A stretch of DNA of 64,000 nt from Mya arenaria (lineage: Eukaryota > Mollusca > Bivalvia > Myida > Myidae), in contig NC_069126.1 of NCBI RefSeq assembly GCF_026914265.1, forward strand, positions 27,020,634 to 27,084,633, read 5' to 3'. This document shows, one piece after another, positions 33,542 through 46,236 of this stretch; the stretch's first letter is position 1; every line of letters begins with the position of its first letter. A program made the position numbers and the translations under genes. Below the pieces are notes generated by a model. It worked only from the letters and a program-made list of their open reading frames with translations. It searched no databases and was not told where the DNA came from.

Positions 33542-34985
33542 AGCATGTTCTGAAAACTAATAAATACACTTTTAAAATGGATGCATTTTGCTTTGAGGTC
33601 TAAATTGACAAAAGCAAGACTGAATATTTCTAGTAGAAAGACACATCATGTATAAATAATATGCATGTTCTACATTGGGATGAACATAGACTTAAACACG
33701 TTAAACAGAAAACTGAGTGTATTTGTATCAATCCGTGAAAATGTTTTTATTCCAGGTTTTAAAGTAATATACTCACATATATTTTTCAGTCCATTTCGTT
33801 TGAACTTTAATAAGGTAAAATACGTGTATGATGTACGTTTTCAAGTTGCCTCAATATGACATCAAGATGGCATCCACAAGTCATGAGCATGGCATGACAT
33901 CGGAATTTTGTTTCAGTAGAAAGGCAGTCTCTATTGTAAACCTCAAATTTATGAAAACAAAACATGTATTTATTTACTTTACAAAAGTCAATTTATTGTT
34001 GACGTTTGTTTAGATCAAATAGATTTTGCTGTTTTTCTTCCTTTCTCCATTAAAAATCACCTTTTATACAATTTTAGTGAATTATTATTATTGATATAAC
34101 TACCGTAATGTTTCTCTTAATGAATTAATATCCGTATTAAATGAAATGCGAAACTGTTCCTACAAGGAACATACATGTAGGAGTTAGAAGTGATTATAGT
34201 CATTATAAATGCATAGGTTTATACATTGGTTTTCGTCATTTACGATTGAAGATGATTTTGTTTTATCTATTATTACGTTTTGTGACCTTTATATATATGA
34301 TATTTGATCTTCTATCTAAATTTAATAAACAAATGTAACTCAACTTACAGTTTGTCCAAACAAACTTAAAAGCAAATGTATATACTTCGGATTTAAAACT
34401 TTACGCACAAGAAAGAGAAAAAAAATCAAAATCAAAATAAATCGCAAGAATTGTCTTCAATATTATGCACTAATACACATAATTATATTTCTTGTTTTAA
34501 GACTTACGAAAAAGATACGTATATTATGTACTGTCACATTAAGAATTTGGAGGGTTGAAATTGTCTACCGAAAGGTCACTTTGTTATCAAACAAATTCCA
34601 AAAAAAATGCATAATTTGAATAATTTAAGCAGTAAGAAGGGAAAATGTCAGCATTATGGATTTCCTTGTCTTTACTATCTCTCAGTTATAAAAAACATAT
34701 TTTGTGTTTAATATATAGAAAACAGAGTATTTACACAACTGTTGATAAGTGCAGATTGTCAGAGGTCATGGCGGATAGCAACGGGCAACTGATAAGCCCC
34801 GCCTAATCTGGACGCTGATTGGTCAGTCGGGTATTATCCGGCCAGTTTGACTAACAGGTCGCGTCATGTTAATTTCAAAATGGTCCTTAGATAACATTTG
34901 CGTCAAGGACTCTGGTTTCCTGTGCCGGGGTAATTTTAATTGTGTACATGTTATGTATGTGTTTCATTAATGGTCTAGTTATAAT
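33542..34985. other. 3' flank of TRIM copy 3
   Basis: 33542-33715 aligns with 1153-1640, with MITE A absent here. The rest is AT-rich and holds no supported gene. 34770-34930 is locally GC-richer, with GCCCCGCC and an inverted CCAAT motif (CTGATTGGTCAG); it could be an orphan promoter-like fragment or part of a repeat. Confidence 0.5.
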
Positions 34986-36480
34986 ACAGAACAGAACAGA
35001 ACAGAACAGAAGTTTATTTCGACTTATGCAACAAAGCATCTCGTCAATCAAATATATACAATTAAACAACATATTCATGCGTGTGATCATCGTTACAAGG
35101 CAGCCAATATCAATAACAATTCAAGAATAGCTCAAGAAATATGGATAGTGTTCATGTATAACAATATTGTGAATAATAATAGATTTAAGAAGCTGTTTAT
35201 CTAGTTATTTAGATACATTATGGAAATGCAGATGGTTAGTGGTTACAAAAGTAATTATACGATTACGACTTAAACAATAGCATTGATTAATAGGTTTCTT
35301 CTATTATTTGCCTGTACCAAAATGTTACATAAATTTACAATAGTTGTTTTGTTATTACTACTAACTAGTTGAGTAAATTTAAACATGCTGGGTTTTACAT
35401 AAACATACTTTTTAATAAAAATTGAACGGAGGTCATCGAAACAATATCATCTTATAACAAAATGAAATTCATCCTCAATTTCCTGTATATGACATAATAA
35501 ACATAATCTTTCATTTCTTGGTAGTCTGTTTTGTCCGTACCTACTAGTTTCAATACGTAACCTGTGCGCTGATATACGTAATTGAGTTAGGTATTTTCTA
35601 TTAGTATTGTTATATAATAAATTAAGATATTCAGCCATACCAAACTTACTGTGCAGATGCAAGTATAGAATATTAAGTTTCGCACTGTTGGCAATATCAG
35701 CACGCCACTTTTGTAGAAAATTATCGATTAAACGTTTGACATTATAATTCCCCGGATTAATCCAGACATCTTAAAATTCATTCTCCTCAAGTAAACATTT
35801 AACATTAGATGCCCAAGTTGTGAGGCCTTCCTCGCTTAAATCAACTGATTTACGGTATAACAAATTTAATAAAATATTATTAGACTGTTGTACTTTGAAC
35901 CAATATTTAATAATTAGCACGTATCTGTTAATATATATTGGATAACGCCCTAATTCTCCGTAAACAGCCGCTGTACATGTACTTTGCTTAACTCCTAGTA
36001 ACGATTTGCAAAATGTTAGGCCTAAAAAAAATATGTCCGTTTCTGGTAACCCGACCCTACCTATAAAAATGCGCCGACACTAACTATTTTTTTCCGTTTC
36101 TGAGCAAAAAAAAATATTCGTTAGCGAATAGAGAGTTACGAAGGGCGGATAAATGCAGATTTTAATCAGAATTATTGTTTATATGATAAGACAAAGTCAG
36201 GCAATGACAGTAATGTAGGAAAGACCGCCATGTGCAAGAAAACACTCTGAACTTACGACAGATTTTGAAAAAATAATAATGATAAAATAAAAAAAAATCC
36301 CTACCTACCCTACCTAGAAATTTTGGGAAGGTTACCCTAAACGAACAATTTATTTTTTTTTGGCCTTAGGTGGATCCTTTCTTTATTTTTCGATTTTGAT
36401 TACCCCAGACAGAACTCGCATAGTTAAGAATCGAACCTACAAATGAGTCAAACAATTGAAGTGCAATTGAACATTTTGAA
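34986..36480 (-). mobile_element. 5'-truncated LINE (non-LTR retrotransposon)
   Basis: Only the 3' end of the element remains. On the - strand the C-terminal part of ORF2 is readable: FDSFVGSILNYASSVWGNQ near 36440, then SLLGVKQST and GELGRYPIYINRYV (36000-35920), then LRISAHRLRIETSRYGQ and a zinc-finger-like CLLCHIQEIEDEFHFVIRC (35560-35450). It ends with a (TTCTG)n tail at 34986-35010, following ATAAAC. Inactivating changes: 5' truncation at about 36480, a MITE insertion at 36019-36365, and at least one frameshift or stop near 35765-35775. Confidence 0.8.
36019..36365. mobile_element. PIF/Harbinger-like MITE, copy B, nested in the LINE
   Basis: Begins GGCCTAAAAAAAA and ends TTTTTTTTTGGCC, with 3-bp TTA duplications on both sides (36016-36018 and 36366-36368). 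The LINE coding sequence reads through cleanly when the element and one TTA are removed, so the borders and the 3-bp target site are certain. TTA/TAA target sites and GGCC ends fit PIF/Harbinger. Confidence 0.88.
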
Positions 36481-36489
36481 ATTATTATT

Positions 36490-36850
36490 TTTTTCAAGAA
36501 ATGTGCACCAGCATCAATACGACTGATGAACAATGAATATTTTCAGTTTAGTAAGAAACAAAGTAGTTTGTATCATAAAGCACGTCGCCATCATGAAATA
36601 TCATCACTTTTTTAGCTGAGTTAATAACTCTTTATATGCCATCATAGATGAATAGTGGTGTAAATTGTTTGAAGAGTTTGTTTATGCATTTAGCTCTATA
36701 AATCAAATCAGAATGTTGACATAAATAGAAAAGCATGCACATGTCTACTTAATACCAAATATTTGTTCAATAACTTCTGTATTTACAACTCACAAAATCT
36801 TCAACATATTTTCTGGATTTTTTTTTAAAAAACTCTGAAGATCTAAATTT
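36490..36850 (+). pseudogene. AGPS exon relic in unit 3
   Basis: The sequence aligns with 6690-7030. 36502-36552 corresponds to the AGPS exon 6702-6753 (KCAPASIRLMNNEYFQF against KCAPASIRLMDNEQFQF) and keeps a GTAAG donor. The following intron sequence aligns as well, but the neighbouring exons are absent. It is a leftover of the duplicated gene. Confidence 0.85.
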
Positions 36851-36859
36851 AAAATAGAA

Positions 36860-37610
36860 ATGAATAAAAAAGGGTGAGTACGTAATTTCGTTTCATGCAA
36901 ACATTAAGTGAGAAAAATGTTTCATGGCAAACAAAATGGCGTATTTGGAATGAAAAATACCGATTCTGGGAGAAGACATTTTCTTTTAATTTTTAAAAAT
37001 AAATGCGTCCAGTGTGTGGCGAAAAACATATTCTTCAATCGACATCTTAGTTTGGTATCATAACTTTAAAGATAAAAAAGTTCTTGGACAGATTGTGGCT
37101 CAGGAGGCAATGTTTACAAATAAATGTGTTGAATTTATCCTCACTTTTTTCGTATTTTCTCGGCAAATATGGCATATCTCTGCTTGTTGTAACCGTTCTT
37201 TCATATATATATTCCTATCTTTCAAACGTCATGGTTATTACTCGACAGTACACGTTTCCTGGCCGATTTTTTGTACCTTAACCCCCATTTTGTTAAGTGC
37301 AAGCACATTACCCACAGTTTGGTGACAATGCAAACAACCTTCTGCATCATTTCAAAATAAAAGTGTGTTCAACTGTTCATGTTGTGCTGTAAAATTAACT
37401 ACATACCTCTGACTAACTACAATTGTATGTGTTTACGATTATACCTGATTACCACAAGTGAATGAAGACAAGAAACAAAAATGACAAATTATTTAAAATT
37501 TTAAATAAAATACAGTATAGAAAAATACAAAGCCTAAAAATATTGTACATTTAGTACAAACACAATATGTAAATAGTTATGATTGGTATGTATTACCACA
37601 ATGAGAGAAA
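36860..37610. other. Non-coding stretch
   Basis: AT-rich DNA between two AGPS relics. No exon of AGPS and no other gene was recognised. A 103-codon open frame at 37014-37325 has no domain. Confidence 0.4.
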
Positions 37611-37759
<149 letters not shown>

Positions 37760-37869
37760 TCCTTAAATGAGTTCGCAGTGCTGCTGGACCATAGTTCAGC
37801 TGATGAACACTCACACTCATTATCGACTGCGACTGTCCTTTTTGTCAATAGTTCACAAGAAAAACGTCA

Positions 37870-38005
37870 ATAGTATAGTTCAAGTGACATGACTTCCCTG
37901 ATTACTGATGTACATAAATATAATATAATATGATAAATACCCATACGGACTTGAATTTATTTCAATTGGATTCCACGATTCTTTTGTTGTACTATTAATT
38001 ACTAG
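37870..38005 (+). pseudogene. AGPS intron relic in unit 3
   Basis: It aligns with 8445-8580, the start of the intron after the exon 8299-8430 (shared TTCAAGTGACATGACT, CCTGATTA, TTTCAATTGGATTC-type and TTCTTTTGTTGTA blocks). The exon itself is not recognisable here. Confidence 0.75.
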
Positions 38006-38406
38006 TATCTGTTTCGCATGTTTTACCGCTTGGATAAAACCACTGACGGGAATAATCAATAATTGTAATAATTAAAAATTTACAATCAGCAGGAATATCA
38101 TGTAAAATCTAACCAGTTATATACATAAATATTGACATGTCATCTTGTTTACGTCTCGCTAGGGCTAAATAGTACATGTATACCTGATGTACGGTGATCT
38201 CCCGCGTGTATGTCAGATAACCGATTTGCAGTATCAGTGATTTTTTATCCGTAGAAGTCCTCATTTGAATGTTATTATCGTTCGTAACAATGTGTACTGT
38301 CACTTGCCTGATATCATTGCTCTCACATCATCCTTACCTTATCAAATGGTTGTCATCAAAGGTGGGGTACAAAAACGAACGTAGTGCAGTTTGAAAGCAT
38401 ATTTGT

Positions 38407-38696
38407 GGCGGATCCGTGGCCTAGTTGTAATACACTTGACTGTCAATCCAGGGGTCACAGGTTTGATTCTCTGCCGCACAACTAAAATTAAGTACTAATC
38501 GTCTTCCGGCAGGGTTGTTAAATCGGGGTCCCGTGTGAAGTGCTATATACACTGGTGCACGTTAAGTAACCAGGGCAGCTCAAACCAGAGTTACATTCTG
38601 TCTGTGCAATATGCTCCAAAAAAAAACTAAAATGACATACAATCTTATTGGAACACTCGCCGAATGGACAAGATCCGAGTGCGTGTATAAATAAGC
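38407..38696 (+). mobile_element. tRNA-derived SINE
   Basis: Tandem A and B box-like motifs in the head (GTGGCCTAGTTGTAATAC at 38416 and GGTTTGATTCT at 38460), followed by a body with GGGTCCCGTGTGAAGTGC and TGCACGTTAAGTAACC, typical of the conserved central domains of metazoan SINEs. It is about 290 bp long. Confidence 0.75.
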
Positions 38697-38704
38697 TTAC
38701 ATAT

Positions 38705-39496
38705 ACCTTGATAGCATAGTAAATTATTTGGAAGAGGGTGTGAAGGATGACATAGAACGTGTGCCAATATAAATACTAGTAATCATGGAAAATTTAGGAC
38801 GCACTGACGGAGTTCAGGTGTACTCATGCCATAATTCAAAGAGTATTGTTGTTACGATTCAAGATGATAAGTTTAATTGCTATATTGAATGTTTATGTGA
38901 GATCATGGAGATGCCCATTCGATACTTTGCCATTGCAGACAGAAAGAACAGTAGATTGAAGCTTCTGAACAGCCAACACAAGGTCATTTATCCCTGTGAT
39001 CTACCTGCTGCTGCACTACGCGTGTCTCAAACAATAGGCCACGAAATAGCTGAAGTTGCTTCAATTGCAGTCTTTTTACTCATTGTGACCAGAGAGAAGC
39101 AACAGAAGGTGAGAAAGTTCACCACGGACCATCAGTGCTATTCGCCAAACACCAAGGCCAACATTATGTTGGGTCCTACACTTCCCACTACCAATACACG
39201 ATGGACGGAAAACTGTTAATAAAGATATATGAAGATAAGTCTGGTTACTTTACAGTGTATAAATGTGTGTTAGTCCTGATGGGGAGAGAATATATGTAAC
39301 AAAATGCTCTGCATGCAAATTGCTAACACTTGATAAAACTGGTCAAATGATATCAATATTACAAGACTGTGGACAGGGAGGGGAACAGAAGCTGGCCACA
39401 GTGACCAGTGAAGCTAAAGGTCTGAAATGGCCCCGAGTGAACAAACCCCCAGTCTCATTGTTGGGCATCTTGGAGAGGTCATTGTTTGCGAGTTGA
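38705..39496 (+). pseudogene. TRIM-like pseudogene, copy 4
   Basis: The relic starts inside the coiled coil (aligning with copy 2 near 19735), loses most of the rest of the coiled coil by a deletion near 38770, and resumes at GRTDGVQVYSC in the propeller. The propeller frame shifts after HQCYS (about 39138) and again near 39268, and about 50 residues around the last VCVSP motif are missing. B-boxes and first exon are absent. Blade motifs (RLKLLNSQHKVI, VSPDGERIYVTK) remain clear. Confidence 0.85.
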
Positions 39497-41150
39497 CTGA
39501 ATCAAGAATTTACGAATGAAAGTGAAATACTAGTATATTTAATGATATGTGCATTATGTATTCTCTTCAAAAAAAGGAAAACAATCATATCTATATAAAA
39601 TTATTATCATGTTTGGTACATTTGAAAAGCCTCTGTGTAGTGTAACAAAAGGGAAATACATATTACAGCATATTCAACAAGAACATGTAGTGGACAGAAT
39701 AGATTGGTTATAATAAAAGACCTAATGTTTTTATGGTTTTTTTTTACCTTTACAATTGAAATACTAGTACTAATACTAGTATTTAAATCATGAAAACATT
39801 ACTTGCCTTGATTTTGAAAAAGGAAGCATTGATTGGGTGATGTTGAGCATCTGCGTTTAGTTAAAAAAAAATCAGGTGATAAAGAAGCGGACACAAACAA
39901 ATGAAAATATTGGCATTTAACAAGTCCAGGTCGTGCACACTTAATGTGCAACTTATCAACTTATTTCTAAATCCAACTTGTCCGTTTCCTCCAAGCAATC
40001 ATGTCATTTGTGTTTCCCGTTTTGAAAATAGCGCACTATGGTTTCCCAGTTTAAATCATATTTGTTTATGAGTACAGATTAATAGTTACGCTATGTTAAA
40101 ACTTTGACGTTGAAGCAATCTGTCAGTTGAAGGAATGATTTCACTATTCACCATTTCAATATGGTAAACAGTGTTGCATCTAGTTATTCAAAATCCTTCC
40201 AGCTGTTAATAAGTGAGTAATAGGGAAAACACGAGGGCGAAATGGACGAAACTCTTTTAAGCAAACTTCTATAGGAAATGGACTGGAATGTTTAAACCCG
40301 ATGTTAAATGGCTACTCCCCAAATGGGCCTTGCCGGATTTTAAACAAACTCACCCTACAAACTATGTCAATGTGTCTTCAGGACACATGATGGTAACAAG
40401 GGACAGTTGGTCTAAACATATATCTCCTAAGAGGACATTAGCTCAATCATCACATGTGGAACTTTTCCATGGCCTCCCATAATAAACAAGTGCAGGTTTT
40501 GACCCCACAAACTGAATTGGGTACTGTATATCACAGTGATCGTTGTCAACTTAATCACACTTTTCACCATATTAGCCATTACAACTGGTTTGTATGATGT
40601 ATTGCTAATATAGTGTGCTCGGCAGAAACTCATTTGTCTGGCTTGTTGACTACCTACGAAACTCACATGCCCAGGATAGGAACTAAACCCTGGACCCCTA
40701 TGTGAGAAGCAAGTGGGCTAAATGAACAAAATAGCTTTACTTCTTAGCCAAAATCATTCTTCAGCTAACAAAACAATAAAACCAAATTTATTTTATTCAT
40801 TTATTACCTATAACAATAACAATAACTGTTCCACAATAGAACACAATCATAATATACGTGGAATATTCATAAATATACATTATGTGATTATCTTAAGAAA
40901 ATTTTAAAATAATATTGTGACCATCCATGTCCAAAGCAATAATCAGAAAAGGTTTTAATCTAATACAAATCATATTAAGCATCATTCTTTAAGTTGTAAT
41001 GAAAAAGAATACCATTTAAAACAAGCATGGAAATACATGTATCAAATTAAACAATTACTTGTTTGGTAATAGAAAGTTCAATATTTTGTTTTTCAACATT
41101 TCAGCAATATTTTCATTGCACTTATGAAAATATGTCAATATTTCTTTTTT
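39497..41150. other. Intergenic, no gene seen
   Basis: AT-rich sequence. 40480-40720 appears to hold a diverged - strand relative of the tRNA-derived SINE at 21905-22092 (GTTTAGTTCC in place of the B box; a body similar around GACAAATGAGTTT). Nothing else is recognisable. Confidence 0.4.
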
Positions 41151-41506
41151 TAAAGCTTCACTCTCTCAGATTGAACGTTTTGACACTACTTTTTTTTTTT
41201 TTTGTCTTGAAACGAGCCAATTTTTGCGAAAATCCATTAAAACCAGTTAAATAAGACTGCTGACAAAAAATAAGATCGCAAATTTTTATATTTACGTTCA
41301 AATTGATGTTTAATGCATTTTTCTTAAACCGTTAGTTTAGGCCATAAAACATTAATTTTTGAGCGGAAATATGATTATCTAAGATCTGATTTTTTGCCAG
41401 CAATCTTATATTATTGGTTTGCAGATATATACGCACAAATTTGCTCTTTCCAAGACAAAAAATAAAAAAGTTGTAAAAATGGTAAATCTGTGAGAGTGCA
41501 GCTTTA
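41151..41506. mobile_element. MITE with TAAAGCT(T/G)CACTCTC ends
   Basis: Terminal inverted repeats TAAAGCTTCACTCTCTCAGA (left) and the reverse complement of TAAAGCTGCACTCTCACAGA (right) bound 356 bp. The arms stay complementary further in (TTTTTGTCTTGAAACGAGC against GCTCTTTCCAAGACAAAAA). Non-coding. Confidence 0.8.
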
Positions 41507-44500
41507 TGTCTAAAATTCAAAGGGTTACAATCTATGTATCATCATTAATTAATGAATCCTGTGACTAAAACTCTAGCTAAGAATGTAATCAATTTATATG
41601 ATAATGGGTGCAAAATATACACAGCATAATGCAGTATTTCTACAAACCAATCCATTTCAAATCAACATTTACCTCTTAATTTTTGCAACAAAGCCAAGCT
41701 ACAGTTGTGAATAAGAATTATATTTTTAATTCTACTATTAGTGTTACTACTAAATGATTAAACTAAATTCAAACACAGTATTTACAATTGTTATCAATAT
41801 CGAAGAACTTATCAAACTTTGATACATGAAATGGCCAATTTCATTAGAATGTACAAACATTGAAACTAAAGACACAAAATGTTTGAAATAACCATAAATG
41901 AACACATACTTCAATAATTTACACTCTACCAGAAGAAAACATATACAAAAAATATATTTTACTTATCTACATATATTCACAACTTAAACATTTATTTTAA
42001 ATATCATATTGATAATCAAAGCTAGAGACAGATCCAATAATACGAAGCTGAGTCCATAATTGAAAGTTAGAGGGAAATAAAGTATTTAGGTATCTGATGA
42101 ATAAATGAGCAAGTTTGTTCATTTTCATCCACCCAATGGCAATAATGTTAACTTTTTATGTCGAGTAACACCATATAATTTTGATATCATATGAAAGTGT
42201 ATTGCTTGCTGATGGCTGAATTTTGTAATAAATTACTGAAAATACATTATAGGTTAAGTTATTACAGTCTGTAATTTTGTTCTTCAATTCAATCATAATA
42301 TGACATGAAAACACCTAAAAGAATTTTGCCATCTTAGAAAGACAGGTAAAATTGTTTTCAATATAATTTTATCTTCTTTCTGTGCACATAAACCTTCTCA
42401 AATGATACCAAAATGATAAGGGATTACCAGGCTTCCAAAATTCACATCATTGAGGATTTGATACTAATTACTTACAGTAATCAAATGATGATGTCTGCTT
42501 GTAGTTTTTGTACTTTTTACAACATAAATTATCATTTAAAATATGTCAATTTACAATGTATGACAACAGCAAAAACAACAGACAAATGTTCCATTTATTT
42601 TCTAAACAAAAACATGAACTGAAGGGCTTTCTTTTTATATAAGAGATCAGTACTCCACAGGAAAATAGATCATCTTAAACAAGAGGCCCTCGAGGGCTTT
42701 TGCTTTACTGGCATGAAGTTTTTGGTTATATACTGAACTCACATTCAAAGGGAAGCAACCAGTGAACCATGTGTTATGGAGGGCATGAACTACTGCAATA
42801 TACACACAACTCTCTGTACAAAGTTGTCTCCACTAGAAATTAATGCAGCATTTCAACAGCTATTAAACAGTCATGCATGGAGAGTTCTGACTGGCCTTAG
42901 AAAGGAACCAAACTCTCATGGATACATAACTTCTATATTAGTTTGATAAGATACAATCAAAATTGAATACTGTATCACTTTCACAAGAAATTATTCACAG
43001 ACATGCAGAAGACGAACACCACTTCATCGCCTAAGCTCTTCTGGCCTTTTGCTAGTAGAGCTAAAAATATTCAAGTACCTGATCAAATGTTTCATATAGG
43101 CCATACCAAATTGATTCTGTACCTGATCAGGTTTTTCATTTAGGCCATACCAAATTGATTCTATGATTATCGTTCAGTTCCATTTTCGTTAACTAGCAAC
43201 CAAGCAGGAAAAAATTAAGCAGAAGCTACTAAAGTAAATATATTCTTTTACAACAAATCCCATGATAGCCTTTTTTACAAACAAAAATCATTAAGAAAGC
43301 ATCATATCATATAAATTTGCAAGACTACATATCAGGAAAATTAAACTTCTCCCTCATTATGATCTTTTTTGAGATCATTCTTACTACCAATATAAAGCTC
43401 TAAAAACAATTTATTTGCTTTATTTAGACTTTAGTAAATGTTTGTTCTTTCATTTTGACGGCTGACAACCTAACAATCCAATGACGAAAAACATGGAATC
43501 AACTTGATACGGTCTTAAATTTTAAGTGTGAAACGTGAAAGACAACGTTACTTCAGATCATTTTTTACAACCAACGACAAAATACAGAGAAATGGACCAG
43601 CCATTTTATTTTGCACATAATCTCATCATATAATAAAAACAGTTTTGTTTTAACTGAAAAGCTGAACAGTCAAGAAAAAAATGGTCAACTACAACTAAAA
43701 TAATGTTGAACTGAAGTTAAACTGTTACATATTCACAAACTAAGTCCAATCACATAAAAAATAAATATCTTAAAAGAAAGAGTCTTTTTTATAGAAAGAC
43801 TGAAGCAGAAAAATGATATCTTAAACATGAAATTAAACTAGTACGCAAAATATCTTGCAAACCCACTTGAAGAGACATGGAAATAAATCAATATCCTTTC
43901 ATGCTCGAAAGTACTAGGAATGAATGAATAATGATAGAAAAATCTTTACAGTATTGCGTAGTACATCGATGTTATTGCAAATACAGAATATTGCAGATCA
44001 CCACAATTTCACAAGGATTTAATATTTGTGTTCTTTCTACAAATCAACCAGGTCATGGATTTTAAACCTAGGGAAATAATAATTTAATGATGTTTTTCGA
44101 TGGCTAAACAATGGCTTTAGAAAGTCTTAATCTTGAAAAGTTGCAAAGAACGAAATATCGCCAGAAGGACCTCGTGAAAAAACAAAACAATCTACAGAAG
44201 ATAATATATTGCACAAAATCAAATAAATTTATAATACATTGTGGGACCAGTTATTATCAAAGTAAGTATCGTACAATCATTTTTTCGAACTGGTAAATTC
44301 ATGTTGTTATATTTTTTTTCTAAACACAAATTGTTGTATTGGTCTATTGAGTTTGAATCTGAATAACTCTTTCAAACCAGTAAGTGTTTATAAGGCAATC
44401 TCTAACAAAAAAATATTCCCTATGATATTTAGTCATATGCTCATTGATAAACATGGCCAAAATTATTCCAAGATAAAATATGTTTACACCTTGATTCAAG

Positions 44501-46023
44501 CTAATTAAGGTAAACACCAGTGTGACGGAAAAGGTAGAACAATAACCAGTAAGTGGATTAAAAATCAAAATTCTTAGAATTCATTTTTTTTTTTCAAACG
44601 TTTTCCAAAAAGTTCATAAACGCTCTATTTTTGCCCCGCTTATTTTTAATAAAAACAGAAGAAACCATTGTGGTATTTGAAACATACTGGTATGTTAAAA
44701 TAAAATATAAACTTTAAGAACTGTTTATTATTATTTGTGTCCGCATCCTTCACCAGCTTATATATATAGCCTTTGTTAAGCATTTCTAATGCAAAATATG
44801 TGGTTTGGATATTTTGGACAGTAAAGTATGTGGCCACATACATTTGTTCTATAATACCCCTGAAAACAGCAAAAAAAGGCAAAAATTCCTATTTTTAACC
44901 TTTAAATAGTTTTAATATCATATTATTAGAAATTGTTAGATGAAATAGAACTCTTTTTGTATATATTTATATTAAATAAGGCTGATATTTCATCATAACT
45001 TAAATTTCAAGCTTCCCTTTTATTTTCTTATCTTTTGCAAATTTGCGGGGCTAAAACTTTTGCTAAGAAACTCATTCTCTAACACATACACCTACCATGT
45101 TAAAAAGAAAGAAATTTACCAATATTACCATGACAGCAAATCAAACATTTAAATCACAAACTAAATTCAAAAGTTCAAAGTTAACAATATGTGTTTGAAC
45201 AAAAAAGAACTGAACAAATTCTCTGGGTCTTTACAATCCAGTTACATTCTTAAATTTTAACAATCCACTTTGTAAGTGCATTTTGTCAAACAGATCATTG
45301 AGTGTGGGCGTTTATGCGTAACAGAATTTTAAACAAATTTTTAACAACAATTTTCGCTGTAACAATAAAATAATACAAAGATACTCTCCAAAACCATGAA
45401 GAACAAAACAATATCTAATCAATACATAACTGGCAAAAACAATATGAAAACAGTGTTCAATGACAAACTTTACAAACAAAATAGTTCTCAACTTCTTTCA
45501 CTATTTACAACATGTTTTGATCATTTTCAAACTTTTAATATTTTTTTTTGGCACATTTATATATACATGCAAATGAAAGACAACAGAATAGTGTTATAAT
45601 TTTTTTTTTCTTCAAATAAATACATACTATGCACTTTTAGAGAATACATGTACATCACATGCAAAGAAATAACTTATTACATATATATACTTAAATATAC
45701 ATATACAAAATTAACTGTACAAAGAAATAAGTGGCAAACTAGTGGCAATAAAAGAAACATGATCGTTTAATTGAAATATGTACATGAAGTGGATTGCAAG
45801 CACTCACCAATGCTAACCCTTTTCCGCTCTAAATTGGCCAAAGGGGAATAACTCTATCAATATTTTAATCAGAGAAATGTGACTTGCTACTTAAATTAAT
45901 ATTTTCACTTATGTGAAAGATATTTTATTTCTAACATCTTTAATGACTTCCAAGCGAAAGCATTCATGAATCATATTTTTTTAAAAAGGGGAACAAAACA
46001 TGTTGATGCATATTTTTTTCTTA
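41507..46023. other. AT-rich stretch downstream of JAZF1
   Basis: No gene is supported on either strand; all open frames are short and low in complexity. A repeat-like block of about 390 bp starts AACAAGAGGCCCTCGAGGGC at 42679 and ends near 43069 (TAGAGCTAAAAA). CCATACCAAATTGATTCT occurs twice at 43100-43165 and also at 18550. Part of the stretch could be a long 3' UTR of JAZF1, which ends in this direction at 47973; sequence alone cannot set its limit. Confidence 0.4.
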
Positions 46024-46236
46024 TTAACCCTTTGCATGCTGGGTAAATTGTCGTCTGCTCAAAAATGTCGTCTGGTTTAATCTAAATTTCTTTCATTTTA
46101 CTTAAAACTTTGGGGATATATTGACTGAGTGGCAAACAGCTTGGAAACTGACCAGGCGCCGAGTTACTTGGTGTCTGGTCTGGTTCCAAGCTGTTTACAA
46201 AGCATTTAAAATCGCCATCAGCAGCCTAAGGGTTAA
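46024..46236. mobile_element. TTAA-flanked MITE with internal hairpin
   Basis: Ends TTAACCCTTTGCATGCTG (left) and the inverted form CAGCAGCCTAAGGGTTAA (right); 213 bp. The inner arms GCAAACAGCTTGGAA and TTCCAAGCTGTTTAC form a long stem. TTAA at both ends fits a piggyBac-type target site. Confidence 0.8.
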
